Under the pieces are notes generated by a model. That model was not told the DNA's origin. It ran no database searches and saw nothing but the letters and a program-made list of their open reading frames with translations. A stretch of DNA of 64,000 bases from Terrihabitans soli (GTDB taxonomy: Bacteria > Pseudomonadota > Alphaproteobacteria > Rhizobiales > Methylopilaceae). The stretch is taken from positions 710,501-774,500 of the forward strand of contig NZ_AP023361.1 of assembly GCF_014191545.1 (NCBI RefSeq). Direction: 5' to 3'. Position 1 is the first letter of the stretch, and each line of letters begins with the position of its first letter. Positions 41,856 to 48,693 of the stretch are shown here, one piece after another. A program made the translations under genes and the position numbers.

Positions 41856-43088
41856 ATGCATGTCACCGCCGCCCATCTCCGGGCGATTGCGAACGGCCCG
41901 GCGCCGCTCGCCGGAAAGCTCGTAGGGCCGATCAACCGTTATGCCGCCGAGCATGACATCACGACACGCCGGCGTGTGGGGCATTGGCTGTCCCATATGT
42001 CGGTCGAAACCGGCGGGTTCACTCGGCTCGAAGAGAATCTGAACTACAAGACCGCGGCCCGCATCCGTGCAGTCTGGCCGTCGCGCTTCAAGACCGATGC
42101 CGCCGCACAGCCCTTCGTCAGAAATCCCGTCGCTCTTGCCGAAAAGGTCTACGGCAACCGCCGCGATCTCGGAAACATGCAGCCGGGGGACGGCTGGAAA
42201 TATCGCGGGCTCGGGCCGATGCAGACAACCGGCCGCTCGAACTTCCAGATGGTGAAGAACGCAACGGGCCTCGACGTCATCGCCGAGCCGGATCTGCTGC
42301 TCGATCCCGATCGCGGCACGGAGGCTTCGGCACTCTATTTCGCAAAGCGCGTGGCCAAGCATGCCGACGCCGATGCGCCGATCGCTTCGCGCAAGGCGGT
42401 CAACGGCGGCACGCACGGCCTGGCTGAATTCAAGGCGGCTTTGGCGCGCGCCTACAAGGCGTTGCCGCAGGACGCGCCGCAGCGCGCCTCCCTGATCTCG
42501 CCCGCCGTCGAGGAAGAGCCGGAGGCGGCGCCCCCCGCACCGGCGGTCGACGGGCTCGTCGCAAAGTCGGTGAAGGAGAAGCTGAGCGAGGTCGGATATA
42601 CCGAGGTGGGCTATGTGGACGATGACTGGGGCGGAAAATCCGTCGCCGCCATGTCCGCATTCGAGAACGACAACGGCCTGCCGATCACGGGCTTTCCGAA
42701 CGCCGAGAACATCGCTCTTCTCGATGCCGCCGAGCCAGGCTCGCGGCCGATCGCCAAAGCACGGCAGAACGTGACGGCGAAGGACATCAAGGAAAACAGC
42801 CCCATCGTCCAGACGACGCAGAAGAGCAAATTTGAAATCTGGATCGGCGCGGCGGGCGCGGCCCTGACCACCGTCTATTCCGCGGTTGTCGATTTCTTCG
42901 GCGATGCCTGGGATTATCTCGCACCCGTGCGCGAGATCGCGACGGACATTCCGCTCTGGGCCTACGGCGCCGCGGCGCTCCTGCTTTGCTTTATCCTGCG
43001 CAATCGCTTCGAGCGCATCGAGACGGCGCGGCTGGAGGCGGAGAAGACGGGCGCGATCACGACGACGCCCGGTCAGGATGGCGCCTGA
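41856..43088 (+). CDS. Endolysin (GH19-like) with peptidoglycan-binding domain and C-terminal membrane helix
   Basis: 410 residues. The lysozyme-like catalytic domain (1-205) has SHMSVETGGFTRLEENLNY with the likely acidic residues Glu51 and Glu59/60, and KYRGLGPMQTTGRSNF. A peptidoglycan-binding-like repeat follows (VKEKLSEVGYTEVGYVDDDW, about 240-290). Residues about 365-385 (LWAYGAAALLLCFIL) form one transmembrane helix, after which the chain is cytoplasmic or periplasmic. No N-terminal signal is present. Degrades the murein at lysis. Confidence 0.88.
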   Translation: MHVTAAHLRAIANGPAPLAGKLVGPINRYAAEHDITTRRRVGHWLSHMSVETGGFTRLEENLNYKTAARIRAVWPSRFKTDAAAQPFVRNPVALAEKVYGNRRDLGNMQPGDGWKYRGLGPMQTTGRSNFQMVKNATGLDVIAEPDLLLDPDRGTEASALYFAKRVAKHADADAPIASRKAVNGGTHGLAEFKAALARAYKALPQDAPQRASLISPAVEEEPEAAPPAPAVDGLVAKSVKEKLSEVGYTEVGYVDDDWGGKSVAAMSAFENDNGLPITGFPNAENIALLDAAEPGSRPIAKARQNVTAKDIKENSPIVQTTQKSKFEIWIGAAGAALTTVYSAVVDFFGDAWDYLAPVREIATDIPLWAYGAAALLLCFILRNRFERIETARLEAEKTGAITTTPGQDGA

Positions 43089-43498
43089 TGTTCGGCCTCC
43101 CGCTCTGGGCCATCTGGTTCGGGCTCAAAAACTTCGCGACGGCTGCGATCCCGGCCGTCCGCGCGTTTGCACGGACGTGGATCGGCGGCGTTCTCATCGC
43201 CGCAGTCGTCAGCGGGCTGTTCTTCCATCACCGCGCCACGAAGATCGAACGCGCCGTCTGTAAAGCTGCGGCCGACCGGAGCATTGCCGTCGCCGGCGAG
43301 ATCGACCGCGGCGCATCCACCGAAGCCCTCTTCAATATGACGAAGCAGGTTCTCGACCTGCAGGAGCTGAAAGCCAATGCCGATGCCGAGAACGATCGCC
43401 TCCGCAAGCAGCGCCGCGCCCGCCCGAAAGCTGCCGGCGATACTGGCTGCATGCCTTCTGAGTCTGATTATCAGCGGATGCGCGCACAACCCCGATAA
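43088..43498 (+). CDS. Inner-membrane spanin (Rz-like)
   Basis: 136 residues from ATG 43088 (TGATG overlap with the endolysin). One transmembrane helix (about 31-47, WIGGVLIAAVVSGLFFHH) is followed by a charged, coiled-coil-like periplasmic part (TKQVLDLQELKANADAENDR). The reading frame of the outer-membrane spanin starts inside it in another frame, the classic Rz/Rz1 layout. Confidence 0.82.
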   Translation: MFGLPLWAIWFGLKNFATAAIPAVRAFARTWIGGVLIAAVVSGLFFHHRATKIERAVCKAAADRSIAVAGEIDRGASTEALFNMTKQVLDLQELKANADAENDRLRKQRRARPKAAGDTGCMPSESDYQRMRAQPR

Positions 43499-43796
43499 GG
43501 CGGTCTTTGCGGCGCAGCAGCGTTCGACGCCTCCGGTCGAGTCGATTGTCGTTACCCCGGCTTCGGAACCGGTGATTACACGTGACGACTCGTGGCCGGA
43601 CACGTCAGATAAGTACAAGACGGGCTGGGAGCTGGAAGTCTGCGCCCGCAAGCTGACGACCGAAAACCTACGCCGATACTTCGAAACGATCGGCGGCAAA
43701 GTGCAGAAGCGGAAGTGGTTCGGGCGTACCCAGAAGCCCAAAGACCCGTGTGCGGAATTGCGTCGTCTCTCACAGGAAGCGCCGAAGGAACAGTAG
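43377..43796 (+). CDS. Outer-membrane spanin lipoprotein (Rz1-like), overlapping the Rz-like gene
   Basis: 139 residues. A signal region (LPAILAACLLSLIISGCAHN) with lipobox ISGC and mature Cys35, a Pro-bearing linker (RSTPPVESIVVTPASEP), then a helical C-terminus. The first 120 bp overlap the Rz-like gene in a different frame. Together the pair would fuse inner and outer membranes at lysis. Longer than typical Rz1. Confidence 0.8.
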   Translation: MPMPRTIASASSAAPARKLPAILAACLLSLIISGCAHNPDKAVFAAQQRSTPPVESIVVTPASEPVITRDDSWPDTSDKYKTGWELEVCARKLTTENLRRYFETIGGKVQKRKWFGRTQKPKDPCAELRRLSQEAPKEQ

Positions 43797-44222
43797 ATGG
43801 CGGAGAACGCGGAACACGCCTGGCAGACATGGCAGATCGTCTCGGCCATCGTTGTTTTTATATTCGCCATCTTGGGCGCCGGCGCAGCGGCGCGGGCTTG
43901 GGTCGATCGCAGGCTGGAAGCCGAAAAGCACGATCGCAATGTACAGGTCGGCACGGCCCTGATGAAAGCCGATGAAGCCAAGGCGCTTCATCACCAGCTC
44001 GAACTTCAGACCAAGGATATGGTTCACGAAGTTCGACTGGCCGCGGCCGATGCCATCCACGAACTCGAACTCCGCGTCTCCAAGGACTACGCCTCGTTCA
44101 AAATGCTGAACGGCGTGAAAGAGGATCTCGTGGATTCGATGGGCGAGATAAAGGACAGTGTGAACCGGATGAGCGATCGGTTCAGCGAAGCTCTGGTCGC
44201 TCTCGTGAGCAAGACTCCATAG
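43797..44222 (+). CDS. Membrane protein with coiled coil, lysis-region
   Basis: 141 residues. One hydrophobic helix (IVSAIVVFIFAILGAGAAAR, about 14-33) is followed by about 100 residues of charged helix. Starts directly after the Rz1-like stop. May be a holin or anti-holin-like component by position, but it has only one membrane segment and no family match was recognised. Confidence 0.65.
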   Translation: MAENAEHAWQTWQIVSAIVVFIFAILGAGAAARAWVDRRLEAEKHDRNVQVGTALMKADEAKALHHQLELQTKDMVHEVRLAAADAIHELELRVSKDYASFKMLNGVKEDLVDSMGEIKDSVNRMSDRFSEALVALVSKTP

Positions 44223-44230
44223 AGGCAGGG

Positions 44231-44276
44231 GCGGGCTTACGCCCGCAGCGGGGGACAGTTTGGCGACGGTCCCCGC
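44231..44276. other. Two adjacent hairpins in the gap before the second dam-like gene
   Basis: GCGGGC-TTAC-GCCCGC (44231-44246) and GCGGGG ... CCCCGC (44248-44276). Neither is followed by a T run, so they are weak terminators or structured leader elements of the gap 44223-44348, which holds no gene. Confidence 0.4.
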
Positions 44277-44348
44277 CCGACGACACTAAAGGATAACGCC
44301 GCCCTGCCGCCCGGCAGGATGGCCTCTCATCCTTAAGGCATTCCCAAT

Positions 44349-45200
44349 ATGGAAGGTTTCGAACGCCGCGCGGTTGCGCCGGCGCATCCTGTCGCGCCCT
44401 ATATCGGCGGCAAGAAGGTTCTCGCGAGCGATATCATCGCCCGCATCGATCAGATCCCGCACGTCGCCTATGTCGAACCTTTCATCGGCATGGGCGGCAT
44501 CTTCCTCCGGCGCCGATCGGCGCCGAAGCTCGAAGTGATTAACGATCTGTCATCGGAGGTAGCCAATCTCTTTCGGGTTCTGCAATGTCATTACGTCGCC
44601 TTCCTCGACATGATGAAATTCCAGATCACGTCACGGCGCGAATTCGAGCGCCTGGCGCGCACAGATCCGACGACGCTGACGGATATGCAGCGGGCCGCGC
44701 GCTTTCTCTATTTGCAGCGCTTGGCCTATGGCGGCAAAGTCTCGGGCCAGAACTTCGGCATCTTCCGCGACAAGCCGGGCAATTTCGATGTCACCCGGCT
44801 CGGCCCGGTCCTCGAGGCCGCGCATGAACGGCTCGCCGGCGTCGTCATCGAGAACCTCTGCTACAGCGAAATCATCACGCGCTATGACGCGCCGACGACG
44901 CTGTTCTATTTCGATCCGCCTTATTGGGGCTCGGAGAAAGACTACGGCCGCGGCCTGTTCTCGCGTGCCGATTTCCAGCGCCTGGCCCAGATGCTGACGA
45001 AGATATCGGGCACGTTCCTCATGTCGCTGAACGATTGCCCGGGCGTGCGCGAGTGTTTCTCGGCCTTCGCCTTCGAAGAGTTCGAGGTTCCCTACACGAT
45101 CGCCGGCGGCGACAAGGCGCCGGATGCAAAGGAAGTCCTGATTTTCCCGCACGGACAGGTGCGCCGCGCCGCGGCACCGGATCTGTTCGCAGCGGAATGA
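44349..45200 (+). CDS. D12-class DNA N6-adenine methyltransferase (Dam-like), copy 2
   Basis: 283 residues. PYIGGKKVLASDIIARI (17-33), YVEPFIGMGGIFLRR (motif I, 41-55) and YFDPPYWG (187-194) are the D12 hallmarks. It differs from copy 1 throughout, so it is not a recent duplicate. Sits in the late region after the lysis genes and is followed by a strong terminator. It would methylate progeny DNA late in infection. Confidence 0.92.
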   Translation: MEGFERRAVAPAHPVAPYIGGKKVLASDIIARIDQIPHVAYVEPFIGMGGIFLRRRSAPKLEVINDLSSEVANLFRVLQCHYVAFLDMMKFQITSRREFERLARTDPTTLTDMQRAARFLYLQRLAYGGKVSGQNFGIFRDKPGNFDVTRLGPVLEAAHERLAGVVIENLCYSEIITRYDAPTTLFYFDPPYWGSEKDYGRGLFSRADFQRLAQMLTKISGTFLMSLNDCPGVRECFSAFAFEEFEVPYTIAGGDKAPDAKEVLIFPHGQVRRAAAPDLFAAE

Positions 45201-45297
45201 GTTCCGGCACCGCTTCGCCGGATGTGCGCGTGGCGTCTGCGTAGGTAGTGACAGGTTTCTGTTGCTGCTGCCTCTTGGAGCGTATCCTCCTGAACTT

Positions 45298-45333
45298 GCC
45301 CGCCTCGGCCAAAAGCCGGGGCGGGCTTTTTTT
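45298..45333 (+). terminator. Strong Rho-independent terminator after late genes
   Basis: A 12-bp GC-rich stem (GCCCGCCTCGGC / GCCGGGGCGGGC with one wobble), loop CAAAA, then seven T (45327-45333). Marks the end of the late transcript and isolates the cargo gene beyond it. Confidence 0.92.
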
Positions 45334-45386
45334 GCGTTTGCAACCCGTGAATTGCCCCATAGTTGAGCGTTGGCCGAAAATCTCGT

Positions 45387-46232
45387 ATGAAGTGCGGGAT
45401 GATCGCGCCCGGTAATACGCTCATCTGCGTTTTCTCCTACAACAGGGGGCACACGCTGCAGCTTTGTCTGGAGTCGGTGCGGGCCATGGCCCCCGGGTTC
45501 AAGACGGCGGTCTATGACGATGCCAGCGACGATCCCGAGACGCTGCGGGTCATCGAGCGCAGCCGTCCTCTGCTCTATGCGGATTTCACCAATCCGCGGC
45601 CGAAGGACGGAAGGCGGCACGGAAACCTCTACGAGAACATCCAGGCGGCGATGGATTTCGCCCGGGCGCGCGGCTTCCGCTACCTCTTCATGCTGCAGGA
45701 CGATATGCAATTCGTGCGGCCGTTGTCGGAGCCGGTGCTGCAGCAATATTCCGAGATCTTCGCGAGCGACGAGAAAGTCATTCAGGTCGATCCGCGTTTT
45801 CTGCGGCGCGGGAATTACGACATCGTCGTCCATAACGGCGCCTACCGGCACGGGCCGGAAACATCCTATTCGGATGTCGGCATTACCCATCTCGACCGGC
45901 TGCACGATATCGATTGGCGCATGCTCGATTCCGAGCAACTCAATAAAAAGCGGCTCGCCGAACTCGGCAGAATGCGGCTCTTCCCGTTTTCGCCCATCGT
46001 GATGCATGTGCCGTTCCCGACGCTCTTCCGGCGCGGGCGCCAGCGGCTGCGGCTGTTTCCGTTCAACCGCGGTAAATACAGTTTCCACGCAATGACCGAT
46101 GCGGAGATCGCGGCGATGGACGCTCGCCCGATCGAGCGCCCGCCCTTCTTCCGCGAGCATTTGCGGCCGAAGAATATGGTGCTGGCGCGCTTGGCCTATG
46201 AGATCCGCGAAGACGGCAAGATCTTCACCTGA
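45387..46232 (+). CDS. Glycosyltransferase-like cargo gene
   Basis: 281 residues from ATG 45387; ATG 45399 and an upstream TTG are alternatives, and no start has a good ribosome site. NTLICVFSYNRGHTLQLCLE, then AVYDDASDDPETLRVIERSR, is a GT-A nucleotide-sugar fold opening, and FMLQDDMQFVRPL holds a DxD-like acidic motif. Lies beyond the late terminator with its own transcription, as expected for lysogenic conversion of host surface sugars, or for modification of phage DNA or proteins. Acceptor unknown. Confidence 0.75.
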   Translation: MKCGMIAPGNTLICVFSYNRGHTLQLCLESVRAMAPGFKTAVYDDASDDPETLRVIERSRPLLYADFTNPRPKDGRRHGNLYENIQAAMDFARARGFRYLFMLQDDMQFVRPLSEPVLQQYSEIFASDEKVIQVDPRFLRRGNYDIVVHNGAYRHGPETSYSDVGITHLDRLHDIDWRMLDSEQLNKKRLAELGRMRLFPFSPIVMHVPFPTLFRRGRQRLRLFPFNRGKYSFHAMTDAEIAAMDARPIERPPFFREHLRPKNMVLARLAYEIREDGKIFT

Positions 46233-46234
46233 GG

Positions 46235-46489
46235 CTAGCGCCGGCCGCGGTAGAAATTCGTCGGCGACCATGCGCCGATAGAGCCCTCGACAGCCGGGCC
46301 TCCGCACCGGCAGACCATCAGCGGCTCGGCGCTGGCGAGGGTGTTTATCTTCTGTTTCCATGTCAGATCGTCGAGCGGCACGCGGCAGACCGCATCGCAT
46401 TCCGCGCATGTGAACTGCACGTGCGTGAACGCCGCCTGGGGGAGCTGGCTGAGGATCGTGCGGCGGGTGAGTTCGAAGACGCTGCCCAT
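46235..46489 (-). CDS. Small cysteine-rich hypothetical protein
   Basis: 84 residues from ATG 46489 (MGSVFELTRRTILSQLPQAA). CAECDAVCR and CRCGG supply four or five cysteines of a zinc-ribbon type. Leftward, third gene of a small cluster, separated by 3 bp from the converging glycosyltransferase stop. Confidence 0.65.
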   Translation of the reverse strand: MGSVFELTRRTILSQLPQAAFTHVQFTCAECDAVCRVPLDDLTWKQKINTLASAEPLMVCRCGGPAVEGSIGAWSPTNFYRGRR

Positions 46490-46529
46490 GGGGCGACGGA
46501 AACTAGGGCAGGAGCCGCCAGGAGGCGAG

Positions 46530-46721
46530 TCATTCCAAAATGCGGCGAGCGCGCTTGATGGCATCCCGCATTAGCCACAGGACTGCAAACCGATGGCGAG
46601 GGGGCGGCTCCGGCGAGTAGGGCGCATCGAGTTCGATCGAGTCAGAGAAGGTAATTGCGACAATAGCCCTGCCGTCTTCCGTGACTGGCTTCGGGATAGG
46701 CGGCTTCCGATCTCTCTTCAT
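46530..46721 (-). CDS. Small hypothetical protein (63 aa)
   Basis: Starts MKRDRKPPIPKPVTEDGRAI and ends in a basic helix (VLWLMRDAIKRARRILE). The start overlaps the upstream gene as ATGA. No family recognised. Middle gene of the leftward attR-proximal cluster. Confidence 0.6.
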   Translation of the reverse strand: MKRDRKPPIPKPVTEDGRAIVAITFSDSIELDAPYSPEPPPRHRFAVLWLMRDAIKRARRILE

Positions 46722-47002
46722 TTGAAGATATCGACCCGTCCATCGGAGTGCACGAAGCGAACTTCATCCATCGGGATGGTTTCGACGACCTCCATTCCGT
46801 AGTAAAAGGCTGGTGCCTGATATCGCCATTCGAAGCGGCCGTGCTCGCCCTGACTGAGATGGGCAAGGGGGCAAATCAACCGGATGCCATCGCCTAAGAT
46901 GGCTGCATCGTTCTCGAACGCCACCACGCGCAATGCCGAGACGCCTCCTGAAGGGTGGTAGACATCAACAGTATCAAAAATCCTGAGAACGTTGTTCGTC
47001 AT
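46718..47002 (-). CDS. Small hypothetical protein near attR
   Basis: 94 residues from ATG 47002 (MTNNVLRIFDTVDVYHPSGG), with a beta-rich pattern. The longer frame extending into the LysR gene crosses attR and is rejected. First gene of the leftward three-gene cluster that would be constitutively available to the lysogen. Confidence 0.6.
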   Translation of the reverse strand: MTNNVLRIFDTVDVYHPSGGVSALRVVAFENDAAILGDGIRLICPLAHLSQGEHGRFEWRYQAPAFYYGMEVVETIPMDEVRFVHSDGRVDIFK

Positions 47003-47040
47003 TTCGAATCCGAGGATATCACGCCACAAGCCGGAACGGG

Positions 47041-47096
47041 ATCGTCGGGGGGATCTCGTGTAGCGGGCCTCCGCTACCAATCTTTTCAATGACTTA
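47041..47096. other. attR: right prophage junction
   Basis: Phage half 47041-47067, CC at 47068-47069, host half 47070-47096. CCTCCGCTACCA at 47068-47079 repeats the tRNA 3' end (3401-3412). The host half contains the displaced original tRNA terminus TCCGCTACCA and then host sequence. Confidence 0.85.
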
Positions 47097-47113
47097 GGCG
47101 AATAATTTACGAA

Positions 47114-47132
47114 GGCCGGCGAAGCTCCGGCC
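47114..47132 (+). terminator. Probable original terminator of the tRNA-Met transcript
   Basis: GGCCGG-CGAAGCT-CCGGCC, 35 bp after the displaced tRNA terminus. In the prophage-free chromosome it would lie just downstream of tRNA-Met. The T run after it is short, so it is a weak call. The rest of 47080-47221 holds no gene. Confidence 0.45.
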
Positions 47133-47221
47133 GGCCGTTTCCTGCCGCCTTCCATGCGGTTTCTTGCAATCTCCTGCGTCTTATGTGGAATCGCGGGCAA
47201 CCCGCAGGATTTCCAAACTCG

Positions 47222-48118
47222 ATGATCGACAAGCTCGAATTCATTCTGGCGCTCGCCCGCGAGCGGCATTTCGGCCGCGCCGCCGAGGCCTGTGGCGTCA
47301 CCCAGCCGACCCTGTCGGCCGGGCTGAAGCAGCTTGAAGACATGCTGGGGGTCAGACTTGTCGATCGCGGATCGCGCTTTCAGGGCTTCACCGCCGAGGG
47401 CGAGCGCGTGCTCGACTGGGCCCGCCGCATTGTCGGCGATAGCCGTGCTTTGCGGCAGGAGATCAACGCTCTGAAAAAGGGCCTTTCCGGCCATTTGCGC
47501 ATCGCCGCCATCCCGACGGCCCTCAATATGGTGGCGGCGCTAACCACGCCGTTCCGGGCGCGCCATCCCAATGTCAGTTTCAACATTGTCTCGCGGACGT
47601 CGCTGTCGATCCTGACCCAGATCGAAAATCTCGATGTCGATGTCGGTATCACCTATGTCGAGAACGAGCCGCTCGGCCGCGTCAAAACCTTCCCGCTCTA
47701 TCAGGAGGAGTATCTGCTTCTCACCGGCCGGGAAGGGCCGCTCGGCAAGAAGGCCAAGGCCACCTGGAAAGAAGCTGCAAAACTTCCGCTCTGCCTGTTG
47801 TCGCCGGACATGCAGAATCGCCGGATCATCGACCGGCTGCTCGCCCAGGCTGGCGATGCGACACCCCCGACGCTGGAATCCGACTCCGCCACGGCCCTGG
47901 TCGCCCATGTCCGGACCGGTGCCTGGTCGAGCATCGTGCCCCGCCAGTTCGCCGAATTGTTCGACCTCGAAAACGTTCACGCCGTTCCGCTCGTTGAGCC
48001 GCAAGTCTCTCAAACTGTTGGGATTGTCGTCGCCGAGCGCGATCCGATGACGCCCCTGATCGCGGCCTTTCTGAGCGAAGCCCGCCTGTTTGCGCCGGAG
48101 CTGGGCAGCAAGGGCTGA
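47222..48118 (+). CDS. LysR-family regulator, probably of the fds operon
   Basis: 298 residues from ATG 47222; an in-frame ATG at 47183 adds 13 residues of non-family sequence. The winged helix is 1-60 (MIDKLEFILALARERHFGRA, then EACGVTQPTLSAGLKQLE), followed by the substrate domain (about 90-295). It lies 101 bp upstream of, and co-directional with, the formate dehydrogenase genes, so it likely controls them in response to formate, as FdsR does in other bacteria. The link is inferred from position. Confidence 0.9.
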   Translation: MIDKLEFILALARERHFGRAAEACGVTQPTLSAGLKQLEDMLGVRLVDRGSRFQGFTAEGERVLDWARRIVGDSRALRQEINALKKGLSGHLRIAAIPTALNMVAALTTPFRARHPNVSFNIVSRTSLSILTQIENLDVDVGITYVENEPLGRVKTFPLYQEEYLLLTGREGPLGKKAKATWKEAAKLPLCLLSPDMQNRRIIDRLLAQAGDATPPTLESDSATALVAHVRTGAWSSIVPRQFAELFDLENVHAVPLVEPQVSQTVGIVVAERDPMTPLIAAFLSEARLFAPELGSKG

Positions 48119-48137
48119 CGATAGACTTTATCTATCG
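48119..48137. promoter_or_regulatory. Perfect palindrome CGATAGA-CTTTA-TCTATCG, candidate LysR box
   Basis: 7-bp arms with a 5-bp centre and a T-N11-A core, directly after the LysR stop and 82 bp before fdsG. Fits a LysR-type primary binding site for the fds promoter, though an attenuator or hairpin after lysR is possible. Confidence 0.6.
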
Positions 48138-48182
48138 GGAAACGAGACCGCTTTATTGAACTATTCCAGTTCCTGTTACATT

Positions 48183-48201
48183 CTTTGGAGTATATCCAAA
48201 G
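48183..48201. promoter_or_regulatory. Perfect palindrome CTTTGGA-GTATA-TCCAAAG before fdsG
   Basis: 7-bp arms with a 5-bp centre, the same geometry as the upstream palindrome but a different sequence. It is 18 bp before the fdsG ATG and could be an operator overlapping the transcript start or an mRNA hairpin before the ribosome site. A weak TTGAAC/TACATT promoter pair lies just upstream. Confidence 0.55.
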
Positions 48202-48219
48202 AGAGTGCAGGATTTTGCA

Positions 48220-48693
48220 ATGTCCCACTTCGAACCGTGGTCTGCCGAGCGCGCCGCGGCAATAATCAAAGACTTTCAAGGCGTTGACGGCGCAACGCTG
48301 CCGATCCTGCACGACATTCAGCACGCATTCGGTTTTGTGCCCGACGCCGCGATCCCGATGATCGCCGAGGCCCTCAATCTCTCGCGGGCGGAAGTCTTCG
48401 GCACGGTCACCTTTTACCACGAGTTCCGCCGCGAACTTCCGGGCCGTCACGTCCTCAAGCTGTGCCAGGCGGAAGCCTGCCAGTCGAACGGCTCGGACGC
48501 CCTGCGCGAACGCGCCGAAAAGCGTCTTGGCGTGAAACTCGGCGAGACGACGCCGGACCGTCGCGTGACGATTGAACCGATCTATTGCCTTGGCCTGTGC
48601 GCCAACGGCCCGTCCGCACAACTCGACGACCGCATGGTCGGCCGCGTGACGGAAGCCAAGCTCGACGCCCTCTTGTCCGAGGCGCAGTCATGA
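48220..48693 (+). CDS. fdsG: NAD-dependent formate dehydrogenase gamma subunit
   Basis: 157 residues from ATG 48220 (MSHFEPWSAERAAAIIKDFQ). NuoE-like 2Fe-2S protein with KLCQAEACQSNGSDAL and IYCLGLCANGPSAQLD cysteines, plus a thioredoxin-like fold. Passes electrons within the FdsABGD complex in the cytoplasm. Overlaps fdsB by ATGA. Confidence 0.95.
   Translation: MSHFEPWSAERAAAIIKDFQGVDGATLPILHDIQHAFGFVPDAAIPMIAEALNLSRAEVFGTVTFYHEFRRELPGRHVLKLCQAEACQSNGSDALRERAEKRLGVKLGETTPDRRVTIEPIYCLGLCANGPSAQLDDRMVGRVTEAKLDALLSEAQS

Larger units (their letters stand above)
3403..47069. mobile_element. Complete siphovirus-like prophage (43.7 kb) in tRNA-Met
   Basis: Bounded by attL and attR, with a serine recombinase at the left end. 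It contains a leftward early block, an immunity region with two divergent regulators, a rightward replication and methylation block, packaging, head and tail genes in HK97-like order, lysis genes and cargo genes. No core structural gene is obviously broken. It carries five DNA methyltransferase domains. Whether it can still be induced cannot be told from sequence. Confidence 0.93.

Noticed and set aside
45298-45333. Late terminator as the possible right end of the prophage
   Set aside because: There is no repeat of the tRNA end here, whereas 47068-47079 repeats it exactly and completes a palindromic attP.
47068-47079. Truncated tRNA as an independent tRNA gene remnant
   Set aside because: Only the last 12 bases of tRNA-Met are present; it is the displaced 3' end at attR and not a gene.
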